Below the pieces are notes generated by a model. It was given only the letters and a program-made list of their open reading frames with translations. It made no database searches and was not told the DNA's origin. From the NCBI GenBank assembly GCA_021397845.1, contig CM038049.1, forward strand, positions 113,490,877-113,554,876: a stretch of 64,000 bases of DNA, written 5' to 3'. This stretch comes from Areca catechu (lineage: Eukaryota > Streptophyta > Magnoliopsida > Arecales > Arecaceae). Both the position numbers and the translations under genes were made by a program. This document shows, piece after piece, positions 9,923-19,519 of the stretch (positions are counted from its first letter, which is position 1; every line of letters starts with the position of its first letter).

Positions 9923-11541
9923 TGATGCAAGACTAACTAGATGCGAAGATGAAGAATGATGCAAGTGATTTTTCTTTGGTGATTTTTAGGGTTTTTATGA
10001 TTTATTTAGGATTCCCGAAAACAAGTAGGAGTAGATTTAGGGTTCTATACTAACAAGAACTTCAGGCAAGCAAGTAAGTCTCTAAGCAAGGATAAAATGA
10101 GGACCCCGGGACTGAGAAACCCTGTAGGACTTAGCTCTCAGATCAATACCTACTTAGGAGTCAGGGTGGCAAACCTCAAAGATCTGAAGCGCCCGATGTC
10201 GAGTTCACTCGCTCTCGTGGATGCGGCCTGGATGATCGAGCACTCAACCCCGCAGATGCACCGGCTTTTTGTCCGAAGGTCTCGATGGCAAGAGCAACCG
10301 ACTCCATGTTCATGGCACCTGGAGGACCTACGGTCATTCAATACGGAAGTTAGGATTCAACAAAGAAAGCAAGGGATGAAGGAAAGAGAGTTGATGTGGA
10401 GATGGTGGAGTTCTTCTTGCTAGGCACCCGGTTGGATGATCCCAATGGACTCTGACTCGAAGTTAGAGGATGGAGTTGTGGAAGAGATAGTAACACGAGG
10501 CCTCACACCTCTCGATGCCCGAAGGCGAAGGTGCTACATCACGGAGATCAGCGTTCCTAATGAATGAAGGCAACTAAAGAAAATTGGCTCTCAAAAACTT
10601 GTGTTTTTCATTCATCATCAATTATTTTCTACAAGGGGGGTAGGGCCCTTTAAATAGGCTCCTAGGTCCCATTCGAATTCAAATGAAAATTTGCTACAAA
10701 GGTCTTCAACAAGGCGCCTAAAATTTGAATTTGATTCATGGAATCCTCTCTTGGTCGATCTTGATTTGATAGAGGGCTTGATTCGGGGAGTGAGGAGGGG
10801 AGCATGTCTTCAAGAATCATGGGCGCCCCTTGATCTTTGCTTCTTTCCTTGACCATCCAAGCTTTTATGGAGAAAGGCTTGATGTGGGGGCATGAAGCAT
10901 GGATCTTGTCTCTTCATATCTTTAACTCCTTTTGACCCTCCATGGCCGACCAAGTATTTTGGGAAGATAGCTTGATATGAGGGCTTGAAGCAAGGGACTT
11001 GTCTCTTCATATCTTTAACTCCTTTTGACCATCCATGGCTGACCAAGTATTTTGGGAAGATGGCTTGATATGGGGGGCTTGAAGCAAGGGACTTGTCTTC
11101 ACAATCTTCAACTCCCATTGACTTTCCTTGGCCGCCCTTTTATCTAGGGATGTTGTCCCCTTTGGCTTGAGGTGTCCAAGAAATCCTCACATCTTCTAGA
11201 TTTGTGCCACCCACTTAGCAAGGTGAAGTGGCACCACATGGGATGATAAGGTGGCACCCTAGGGCTAAATTGGCATCCTTCATGGCTTGGCCCATTAATA
11301 ATTGGACTATACTCAATGTCCATTTCTTCTTCAAACAGACTTGGGTCCAATCTTCAAGTAGACTCGGGCTTGGATCAATTCAACTAGATACAAGGTTTAT
11401 TGACCTAACTTGACCATATTGGCCAAGGTACAGGACTAAAACAAAAGTGCATGACTCAAAGTAAAGAATTACATAGGCTTGAAGCTTAATTACAAGACCC
11501 AAAAATTGAAACCCTAATCAAAGGTCTGGTGCCCACACTAA
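9923..11541 (-). repeat. G3 3' LTR
   Basis: Pairs with 14903-16569 over its whole length, with a deletion of roughly 50 bp relative to it around 11140. The plus strand starts TGATGC and ends CCCACACTA (the other copy CCCGCACCA). It contains two tandem ~110-bp repeats built on gaccaagtattttgggaagat and ggcttgaagcaagggacttg (about 10875-11100). Confidence 0.9.
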
Positions 11542-11559
11542 TTCTTCTGAGGTGGGAGG

Positions 11560-12030
11560 AACTCGACCCTATCGAGTAAGGGTTGATTTGGCTTTGATAT
11601 TTTTCCAAAAGGTCTTGGTCGAGGTGCTGCAAGTCCTCTCAGGTATCCTACGAATCATCGAACTATGGTCGGCCTTGCAATCAACGAAGTAATGCTGATA
11701 GCCTTTGCCCTAGGTGGTCATTGATTGATTATCCAGGACATGCTCGATCCGCTCTCCTCTCTCAGGTAAAATTAAAGGTGGACACTCTGGGTCGGGTTCG
11801 CTCTCAAATGAAAGGTTAGGCCCAAATGGCTCACTGGGTATGTTTGATGGTTCCCTATACTCGACTAAGTTTGGAAAATTGAAAGTCGAGCTAATATCAT
11901 AATTCGGGAGTAGCTCAAGCACATAGGCATTAGGGCCAACTCTCTTTATCACTCTAAAGGGGCCAGCTCCACGAGCATGAAGTTTCTTAACAGTTCCTGG
12001 TGGAAACTGTTCAGGCCTAAGCCTAACCAT
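11560..12030 (-). pseudogene. G3 integrase C-terminus and chromodomain
   Basis: From 12030 leftward: VRLRPEQFPPGTVKKLHARG, then GPFRVIKRVGPNAYVLELLP and FNFPNLVEYREP. This is the SH3-like C-terminal domain of gypsy integrase. The frame stops at 11710 (MTT then stop), but the same strand continues as a worn chromodomain (GYQHYFVDCKADHS near 11690) up to the LTR. The conserved YLVRWKG core has become YFVDCKA. The domain would bind chromatin and steer integration; here it is a relic. Confidence 0.85.
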
Positions 12031-12397
12031 TATAGAATCCCTTTGATCAAACTCTTCGGTTCACTTTCAGGAATCAGTCAAATTATTTTAAAATTTATAC
12101 TTAATGCAAGATGCAAAATGCAGACTTAACGATGCATTCCTATAGAGCAAAATTTTATTGGACTCCCTAGGGTCTAAACCTAACAGACTAATGACTCTCT
12201 AGGTTTGACCCTGGTCTGGTATGCACATGAGAATTTACCATGGTTCCTAGCAAATGCCATAAGGTCGTCCAAAAGTAGGTCACAAATGGATTGGGCTCTA
12301 AGGGTTCATGCAACCTGGTGATTTCAATAAAATGTAACCTAATGGCTTTAGAAACATGTGTAGACTCAGGAAAGGGTATGAAATAAGAATCAGAGTC

Positions 12398-13113
12398 TTA
12401 GGGCAATTTATGCGAGGCATGAAACAAACCATGGTTACTCAGGGTGACCTTAAGATTTGAATATTGATCTATGGGTATCATAAGGTCAAATTGATGGATG
12501 GAGAATTTGGTCATTGTAAGTGCAGGTTTTTCAAGAAGAGAAGACTTAGTCAGTTCCAGAAAAAGATCATCAACTGGGGTTAGAGGAATGAGGTCTTGGG
12601 TTGAGGCAAAAGGAGTGGGTTCTTCCTGAGGGCATTGACTTACAGGAACCAAGTCCTCACTAATTTCTTGTTGTTCTGATGTTTCAAGACTAGGCTCAAC
12701 AATCGTATCTTCTCCAAGGGTTTCCTCAGGTAAGGTACTAGAGTTGTCCTCCTCATAGTCTTCTCCTTCATATTCATCTACCAGACTCATGTCAGCCTTA
12801 TATACTTCTAACTCATGTCAGCCTTATATACTTCTACTTCAGATTCACTGGTGGGTTCAAAATCTTCTGAGGATCCTTCCAAAATAGATTCAGCCTGGGT
12901 GTTCTTTTGGTCAACCAATTCCATGTCTGTAATATACTCCTCCTCTTTAATGTTACCATGGTGAACATATGGAGTAGCACGGGTGGGTCGACTCGGGTTA
13001 GGGTAGGGCTTGGTTACAGAGGTACTAACACTGTTGGACTGAGAATGACTGGTCGTGAGTTTCCTTTGATAAGACTCGAACTCCCTAGCTATGTCACAGG
13101 CTTCCTCACGATT
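12398..13113 (-). pseudogene. G3 acidic gag tail / linker
   Basis: Continues the gag strand beyond a stop at 13114 (REEACDIAREFESYQRKL), then changes to a Ser/Thr- and Glu/Asp-rich low-complexity stretch. This includes an open segment 12790-12398 with EGEDYEEDNSSTLPEE. No CCHC zinc knuckle is visible where gag normally has one. A 25-bp tandem duplication (ctcatgtcagccttatatac..., at 12786 and 12811) shifts the frame. I cannot match the acidic part to a named domain. It may be the spacer between gag and protease. Confidence 0.6.
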
Positions 13114-13856
13114 CTAAATTTTCCAATGGAATAGTTCCTCCTGGATGTCCCTATGTAGGCCAGCTCGAAACCTCGATATGATTATAGCCTCAGACTTAAC
13201 TCTACTACATCTCTTAATAAACCCATTAAATTTCTCAATATACTCAGACACTGGTCTATCGCCCTGTCTCAGTTTGTACCATTGGTCTAAAAGTCTTTGC
13301 TCATAAAATCTACCTAGGTACTTTTCTCTTAGCCTACTTCTTATGGTTTTCCAGCTACGTATTATTTCTCCTCTTTGATAACATTCATCCTCAATAGCTG
13401 CCCAATGCCACTTAGCATATCGGGTTAACCTACATAAGGCCAATCTTAATTTTTCTGACTCCGACATCCTAGTGTACTTAAAATAGTGTTCCATGCTCTC
13501 CTCCCAATCGATATACACCTCTTGTCTTCCATCAAAAGTGGGTGCATAAGGTTTGGTGCTCCTAATGGGTCCCTCCTCGGAGTCAACCAAGTATGGGTAT
13601 GGGCTCCTAGGGCTAGACTCGAGGCAAGATCATGATCATAGGCTCTTGGATCAAGGGAATTGGGCCTAGAGGAGTTGGATTTAGCATGGGCCTTGAGGGC
13701 TTCAAATCTTTCATGAAACTGATCAAGCTTACTGTTCATCTTAGCTAATTGTTCCATGATCACCTTTAATTGATCTTCTTGGGTGTTTTCCATGGGTTCA
13801 CCTGATTGGGAAAGATGGGGGTGATAAGGGACTCCAGATCTGGTCGACATGCACAC
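13114..13856 (-). pseudogene. G3 gag (Ty3/gypsy capsid), frameshifted
   Basis: ATG at 13856 or 13850 (MSTRSGVPY, matching the MTTRSGTPY start of G1 gag). The N-terminal 80 residues are in one frame. After a frameshift near 13640 the capsid domain continues in the next: APTFDGRQEVYIDWEESMEH, AKWHWAAIEDE, LREKYLGRFYEQRLLDQWYKL, DRPVSEYIEKFNGFIKRC. This is a textbook Retrotrans_gag domain, nearly complete to residue ~160 of the second frame, where a TAG ends it at 13114. Confidence 0.88.
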
Positions 13857-14882
13857 ACAATGGAAGATGCTATGGGTTTGCTAGACTTAAAAAGATCAAA
13901 CCAAATGTTAGGTCAAGAAGACTAACTCGGTAATAGTAACTTGGAACCTGGCCAGGTAAGTATAAGGTTGGTGGAGGTTCCTCTTTGCTTTCCGGAGACA
14001 CCAATTTGAATTTGGCCAGGTAAGCGAACCAACCCACCTTCCTTCGGGCTCTTGTCCCTGAACCACTTGCCTAGACACCAGCTACTCAAGCACACACAAA
14101 CCAGCTGTCTAACTTGGCTTGACACTTGGTTCGACCCGATTTTGTGGATGTCCCTAGCTCACTAGAGCAATTAAATGTCTATCCAATTTTAATTAGAGGT
14201 TGGGTCGATATGCCAAGTGGTGATTTTTGGGCTAGGGACAAGTAATGAAATCCTGACCCTATGTCAAATTGCTGCCCTTAAGATGATTTATGAGGATGAT
14301 GGCATGCAAAATGATCTAATGAGATGCCTCTAAATTATATTTTTTTGGATTTTGATGTTTGATAACAGAAATAAGATGATAGAAATAAAAAAATATGATC
14401 CTAAATGCAAAATTAAACTATATGAAAAATGAAGATGTGATGAGATGTGCTTGCTAAATTTCAGAGTAGAATTTGCTCTTAGGTAGTATTCTGGCTTGTA
14501 GAAATTCTACAAGCTACAATAAAATCTGAGAAAATTCTAAAAAATATTTCAAATTATGAAAAGTCCAGAAAAATAAAAATCATAAAAATATGATATTCCT
14601 ACAAGCAAAAATAAATAAAATAGCAGACTATGTACAGAAATACTAAATTTCTAAAAATCTGAAATTAAAGATGCAAAACTTTTCTATTGGATTTTCTTTT
14701 TTTTTTCTAAAAACTTTTCTTCTTGTGTTCCTCTTCAAAGGCCTATCAAAGTGGCACCCCTACACGCCTTAGGAGATCCCCGTGGAATGGGAGGAGAGGG
14801 TCTTGAAACCCTACTTTTCTCTTAAGATCGGACGGCCTGGTGAAGCACCTAATCCAAGTACTTAAGAAGTGCTAAGTCCTAA
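13857..14882 (-). other. G3 5' leader
   Basis: Non-coding, 1 kb. Two copies of ggccaggtaag (13949-13959 and 14014-14024), one next to gagacaccaattt, are the same motif pair seen in the C0 and C1 leaders. 14340-14720 is AT-rich and featureless. 14751-14838 is the structured module. Confidence 0.65.
14751..14838 (-). other. Shared structured leader module, G3 copy
   Basis: About 83% identical by eye to the S1 copy over 87 aligned positions. The outer stem is CTTAAGAG / CTCCTAAG, so the second pair has changed from A-T to T-A relative to C0 and S1 while staying paired. The inner hairpin AGGGT / ACCCT is intact. It starts 48 nt downstream of the PBS. Confidence 0.8.
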
Positions 14883-14886
14883 CCAT

Positions 14887-14898
14887 ACTCTGATACCA
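14887..14898 (-). other. G3 primer binding site
   Basis: The minus strand reads TGGTATCAGAGT, one base off the consensus initiator-Met tRNA PBS, four bases from the LTR. Confidence 0.9.
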
Positions 14899-14902
14899 GA
14901 AA

Positions 14903-16569
14903 TGATGCGGGACTAACTAGATGCAAAGATGAAGAATGATGCAAGTGATTTTTCTTTGGTGATTTTTAGGGTTTTTATGATTTGTTTAGGATTCCCAAAA
15001 ACAAGTAGGAGTAGATCTAGGGTTCTATACTAACAAGAACTTCAGGCAAGCAAGTAAGTCCCTAAGCAAGGATAAAAAGAGGACCTCAGGATTGAGAAAC
15101 CTCGTAGGACTTAGCTCTCAGATCAATACCTACTTAGGAGTCAGGGTGGCAAACCTCAAAGATCTGAAGTGCCCGATGCCGAGTTCACTCGCTCTCGTGG
15201 ATGCGGCCTGGATGATCGAGCACTCAACCCCATGGATGCGCCGGCTTTCTGTTCGAAGGTCTCGATGGCAAGACCAACCGACTCCATGTTCGTGGCACCT
15301 GGAGGACCTGCGAGCATTCAATATGGAAGTTAGGATTCAACAAAGAAAGCAAGGGTTGAAGGAAAGAGAGTTGATGTGGTGATGGTGGAGTTCTTCTTGC
15401 TAGGCACCCAGTTGGATGATCCTAATGGACTCTGACTTGAAGTTGGAGGATAGAGTTGTAGAAGAGATAGTAACACGAGCCTCACACCTCTCGACACCCA
15501 AAGGCGAAGGCACTCCCTCACGGAGATCAACGTTCCTAATGAACGAAGGCAACTAAAGAGAATTGGCTCTCAAAAACTTATGTTTTTCATTCATCATCAA
15601 TTATTTTCTACAAGGGGGGGGTAAGGCCCTTTAAATAAGCTCCTAGGTCCCATTCGAATTCAAATGAAAATTTGCTACAAAGGTCTTGATCAAGGCACCT
15701 AAAATTTGAATTTGATTCATGGAATCCTCTCTTGGCCAATCTTGATTTGATAGAGGGCTTGATTCGGGGAGTGAGGAGGGGAGCATGTCTTCAAGAATCA
15801 TGGGCGCCCCTTGATCTTTGCTTCTTTCCTTGACCATCCAAGCTTTTATGGAGAAAGGCTTGATGTGGGGGCATGAAGCATGGATCTTGTCTCTTCATAT
15901 CTTTAACTCCTTTTGACCTTCCATGGCCGACCAAGTATTTTGGGAAGATAGCTTGATATGAGGGCTTGAAGCAAGGGACTTGTCTCTTCATATCTTTAAC
16001 TCCTTTTGACCTTCCATGGCTGACCAAGTATTTTGGGAAGATGGCTTGATATGGGGGGCTTGAAGTGAGGGACTTGTCTTCATAATCTTCAACTCCCATT
16101 GACTCTTCTTGGTGGCCAACCCATCTTTGGAGATAAGTATGATAGGGGGAGGGAAGGTAGGCTTATATCTAGGGATGTTGTCCCCTTTGGCTTGATGGTG
16201 TTGAAGAAATCCTCACATCTTATAGATTTGTGCCACCCACTTGGCAAGGTGAAGTGGCACCACATGGGATGATGAGGTGGTGCCCTCGGGCTGAATTGGC
16301 ATCCTTCATGGCTTGGCCTATTAGTAATTGGACTAGACTCAATGTCCACTTCTTCTTCAAACATACTTGGGTCCAATCTTCAAGTAGACTTGGGCTTGGA
16401 TCAATTCAATTAAATACAAGGTTTATTGACCTAACTTGACCATATTGGCCAAGGTACAGGACTAAAACAAAAGTGCATGACTCAAAGTAAAGAATTACTT
16501 TATGGGCTTGAAGCTTTATTACAGGACCCAAAAATTGAAACCCTAATCAGAGGTCTGGTGCCCGCACCA
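14903..16569 (-). repeat. G3 5' LTR
   Basis: TGATGCGGGACT...GCCCGCACCA on the plus strand, 1667 bp. The TATA-like box on the minus strand (TATTTAAA in the first LTR copy near 10650-10657) reads ttatttaaag here. Same internal ~110-bp tandem repeats as the other LTR. Confidence 0.9.
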
Positions 16570-16691
16570 TGAGTGGTTCAAGCCTTCAAGCTTCCAAAGA
16601 TAAGAGAATTGATCCAAGTCCACAACATCAAGCTTCATTCAAAGGCTTCAACAAATTGAAGACAAGCTTCTTCAACATCATCCAAGGGCTT

Positions 16692-17763
16692 CAAAGGATC
16701 TCCACATGCACATCGGTGAAGGAGATATGGAACACACTTAAAATTACTCATGAGGATATTCTTCAAGTAAAATGTACTAAAATTAATATGCTTGTTCATT
16801 CTTTTGAAATATATAATATGATGCATTATGAATCTATATCTGATATGTATACTAGATTTATGACTATTGTTAATGAATTAAAAAGTCTTGGCAAAGTCTA
16901 TACTAATGTTGATTTGGTTAATATAATTCTTAGGTCTTTTCCAACATCATGAGATCCAAAAGTAACGGTGATCCAAGAAACCAAAGATATTGAAACCTTA
17001 CCTTTAGAGGAGATTATCGGTTCACTCATGACCTATGAGTTGAACTTATGGCAAAAGGAAGTGGTTGCTGATCAAGAGAAGAACAAGATAATAGCCCTCA
17101 AGGTCAAAAAGAAATTCAAGGCAATGATGGCAACTAGGAGCGATAGCGAAGATTCAAATTCAAATGATGAACAAGAAGTTACCTTTGTTTGCTTCATGGC
17201 AAATGAGAAAGAGGTATGTTCTGAAAATGAATATGATTTTATCTTTGATGAATTACATGATGCATTTAATGATCTTGTGCATGAATACAAAGTATTAAAA
17301 AATGAGCACAAGAAATTAAAAAGACAAGTAGATTCTTTTTTTCTTAAGAACACCAATCTTGCCAATAAAAACCATGATTTAAATATAAAGATTGATATTT
17401 TAGAAAATGATAAGAATAATCTTTTTGAAGAAAAAGAAATTTTAAAAAAAGAAAATTTTGATTTGAAAGAGTTATCCAATAAGTTTTCAAATGAGAAAAA
17501 TATTTTATTAAATAAAATAGAAATTCTAGGAAGATCCAAGATTTTTGTATAAAATGATGAGCTTTTAAAGAAAAATAAAAATTTTGAGTTAAAGAATAAG
17601 AATTTCTTTGTTACTACTTCTTCCAATATCGCATGCTTTAAATATGAAAAATTTGGACCTGATGCATATCCTTGTAAATTAAGAAAAATTTGGGTTCCAA
17701 AAGGAACCATATTTACTAATCCTAAAGGATCCAAGAAAGTTTGGGTACCAAAATTGTCCACCT
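16692..17763 (+). pseudogene. S1 gag fragment (Sirevirus)
   Basis: STCTSVKEIWNTLKITHEDI and SISDMYTRFMTIVNELKSLG are the UBN2-type gag core. The tail contains MMATRSDSEDSNSNDEQEV and a long Lys/Glu/Asn coiled coil (about 17220-17540), typical of Sirevirus gag. It ends with KIWVPKGT and KKVWVPKL. The first exon-like part up to 16691 is LTR, fused in frame by deletion, so the apparent ATG at 16569 is not the original start. The zinc knuckle expected before MMATRS is deleted. Stops at 16950 and 17550. 17764-17909 holds a scrap of protease-proximal sequence. Confidence 0.85.
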
Positions 17764-18259
17764 AGTTTATTTTGTAGGAGTATCTTGCAGCCCAACATGA
17801 AGAAAGAAACAATTGAATAGTGGTTGTACAGGACAATATGAACAAGTGGACAAGCTACATTTTAAACTAAATGGTAAAGGAAGGATTATACATATTGATA
17901 AATTCTAAACATTTTGTTGACCCCTGGGATGATTTTGATTGATGATCATAAAATATTGGATCATGTATTTGATACTAATTCATTCATTTACTTAAAAAGT
18001 TTTTGCAAGAAATTGGTTACCTTTAGTTTAAATTTGTTTTCAAATTGATGAAGAGGTAATTCAATTATATATGTACTCTTATGAACTTTAACTTGTAAAA
18101 GTCCTAGTTTTGTCAATTTTGTAATCTTATAAAAAGGATTGAAAATTATAAAATTGAGAGTATATAGATTAGCTTTCGTTTGATTCAAGTGTTGAAGAGT
18201 TTTGGAGAAGCTTGAAGCATCAATTAAAGTCTTGGTAAGAGCTGACTCATGAATCAAGA

Positions 18260-18572
18260 GCCGACTCATTGTGGCATGGCATGGAGAAAATTTTAGAGTT
18301 TCAGTATCAAGAGCCGACTCATGAAAGAATACTTGTTTCTGAAGCCTGAGATCTCGAGCCGACTCGAGCCCCAAGAGCCGACTCATCTAGAATTATGTTT
18401 TTTGGTGAACTGTGAACTCGAGCCGACTCTGCCCTGAAGAGTCGACTCTAGGTATTTGTTATTTTGAAATGATTGAAAGCAAGAGCCGACTCCAGTTTGA
18501 AGAGCCGACTCTTATAGAAATTTATTTTGGACTGTCTGAGACTTAGAGCCGACTCGTGGACCTTGAGCCGAC
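18260..18572 (+). promoter_or_regulatory. S2 U3 array of GCCGACTC motifs
   Basis: Nine GCCGAC (18260, 18313, 18358, 18377, 18422, 18485, 18503, 18548, 18567) and one GTCGAC (18441), all in one direction. From 18358 they form pairs 18-19 bp apart that repeat every 63-64 bp. They lie 120-435 bp upstream of the TATA box. GCCGAC is the DRE/CRT core bound by plant DREB/CBF factors; a regulatory role here is inference. Palindrome-rich U3 regions are known for maize Sireviruses. Confidence 0.75.
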
Positions 18573-18694
18573 TCGAGTAGCCATTTCTGCACTTCAACGG
18601 CTAGTTGCTGAAAGTGATTTTTGAATTCCATTTCATCTCCAACAGCTCTTTCATGAATTCCTAGACCCTACGATGGCCATATCTCATGAAAAAC

Positions 18695-18703
18695 TATAAA
18701 AGG
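18695..18703 (+). promoter_or_regulatory. S2 LTR TATA box
   Basis: TATAAAAGG, conserved in the 3' LTR (about 31424). Confidence 0.75.
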
Positions 18704-19044
18704 GATTATTTTTGAGGGATTAAACAATTATTAGAGCATTATTATTGATTTATCTTGAGATATTGAAGAGCCTTCAAGTCTTTCAGCTATCTACTTCAAG
18801 AGCTTTCAAGTTAGGATTCAAAGCTTCACCAACTCCACTTCATCATTGAATCCACTCATTGAAGAAGAAAATAAGCAGCTTGAAGAGCAATTAAAGAGCA
18901 TTCAAAGCTATGCTTCATCTTGATCTACATCGGCAACATTTAAACAAACTTAGTTTGTTGTAGTTGCTTGTTTATTTTCTCTCTATCTTTGTTTTCTCTC
19001 TAAGAATAGCAAGGGGCTGTGTCTTAAGAGAGGGTTGAAGGTTT

Positions 19045-19217
19045 TTAGGTGAGCCTTGTAAAAACCTAAGTTGGGTTCTTGGTGATCCTGGTATAAAATC
19101 AAGTGTTAGGGATTTCTTTGGTGATCCCGTTTAAAACCAAAGGGAGTTTGGGTTTCTTTGGTGATCCCGGTAAAACCAAAGTATATAGATTTGGATTGTG
19201 AGCCTGGTAAAACAATC
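19045..19217 (+). repeat. S2 array of five hairpins
   Basis: Arms: TTAGGT/ACCTAA (19045-19069), CTTGGT/ATCAAG (19078-19103, one G-U), CTTTGGT/ACCAAAG (19116-19142), CTTTGGT/ACCAAAG (19156-19181), GATTGT/ACAATC (19194-19217). Loops share GA(G/T)CC(T/C)...AAA. In the 3' LTR the second arm pair is CTTGGT/ACCAAG, fully paired. Confidence 0.8.
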
Positions 19218-19474
19218 TGACTGTATTCTGGTTGGGGGATATAGTGGAAATCCCAAGTGGTGCTTAGGTAGTGAACGTAGGAGCCGGTTGCTTCGAACCA
19301 CTCTAAATCTCTTTGTGTTTGTGCTTATGCTCTTATTGTCTTATTGTTTTTACTTAATTACTTCCGTATTGCATATTGCACCACAACACTAAAAGAATTT
19401 CAAAGTGCACATAATTGTAAAAAGTTTTTTAAACCCAATTCACCCCCCTCTTGGAAAGCCACCTAGGCAACAAG

Positions 19475-19486
19475 TGGTATCAGAGC
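19475..19486 (+). other. S2 primer binding site
   Basis: TGGTATCAGAGC two bases after the LTR, initiator-Met tRNA type. Confidence 0.93.
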
Positions 19487-19519
19487 GGAGTCTCTGAAAG
19501 TTACTTAGAGTAAAGATAG

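Larger units (their letters stand above)
9923..16569 (-). mobile_element. G3: Ty3/gypsy element with pol deleted
   Basis: Complete insertion with 5-bp target duplication TGAGT (9918-9922 and 16570-16574). LTRs are 9923-11541 and 14903-16569, internal region 3361 bp, PBS next to the right LTR, so transcription runs right to left. Gag, an acidic linker, the integrase C-terminus and a chromodomain remain. Protease, RT, RNase H and the integrase core are missing, so it depends on relatives for movement. Confidence 0.9.
17915..19472 (+). repeat. S2 5' LTR
   Basis: TGTTGACCCC...CTAGGCAACA, 1558 bp. Order inside: motif array, TATA box, hairpin array, then the conserved tail cacccccctcttgg before the end. 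Aligned with the 3' LTR it lacks about 20 bp at 18320. Confidence 0.93.

Noticed and set aside
17072..17761. 229-codon minus-strand ORF rich in Phe and Ser
   Set aside because: It is the antisense shadow of the Lys/Glu-rich coiled coil of S1 gag. The same effect explains 58165-58434 and 58710-58937.
19198..19392. 64-codon ORF conserved between the S2 LTRs (also 31926-32120)
   Set aside because: Conservation follows from LTR duplication. The frame overlaps the hairpin array and LTR tail, and no counterpart exists in S1 or S3.
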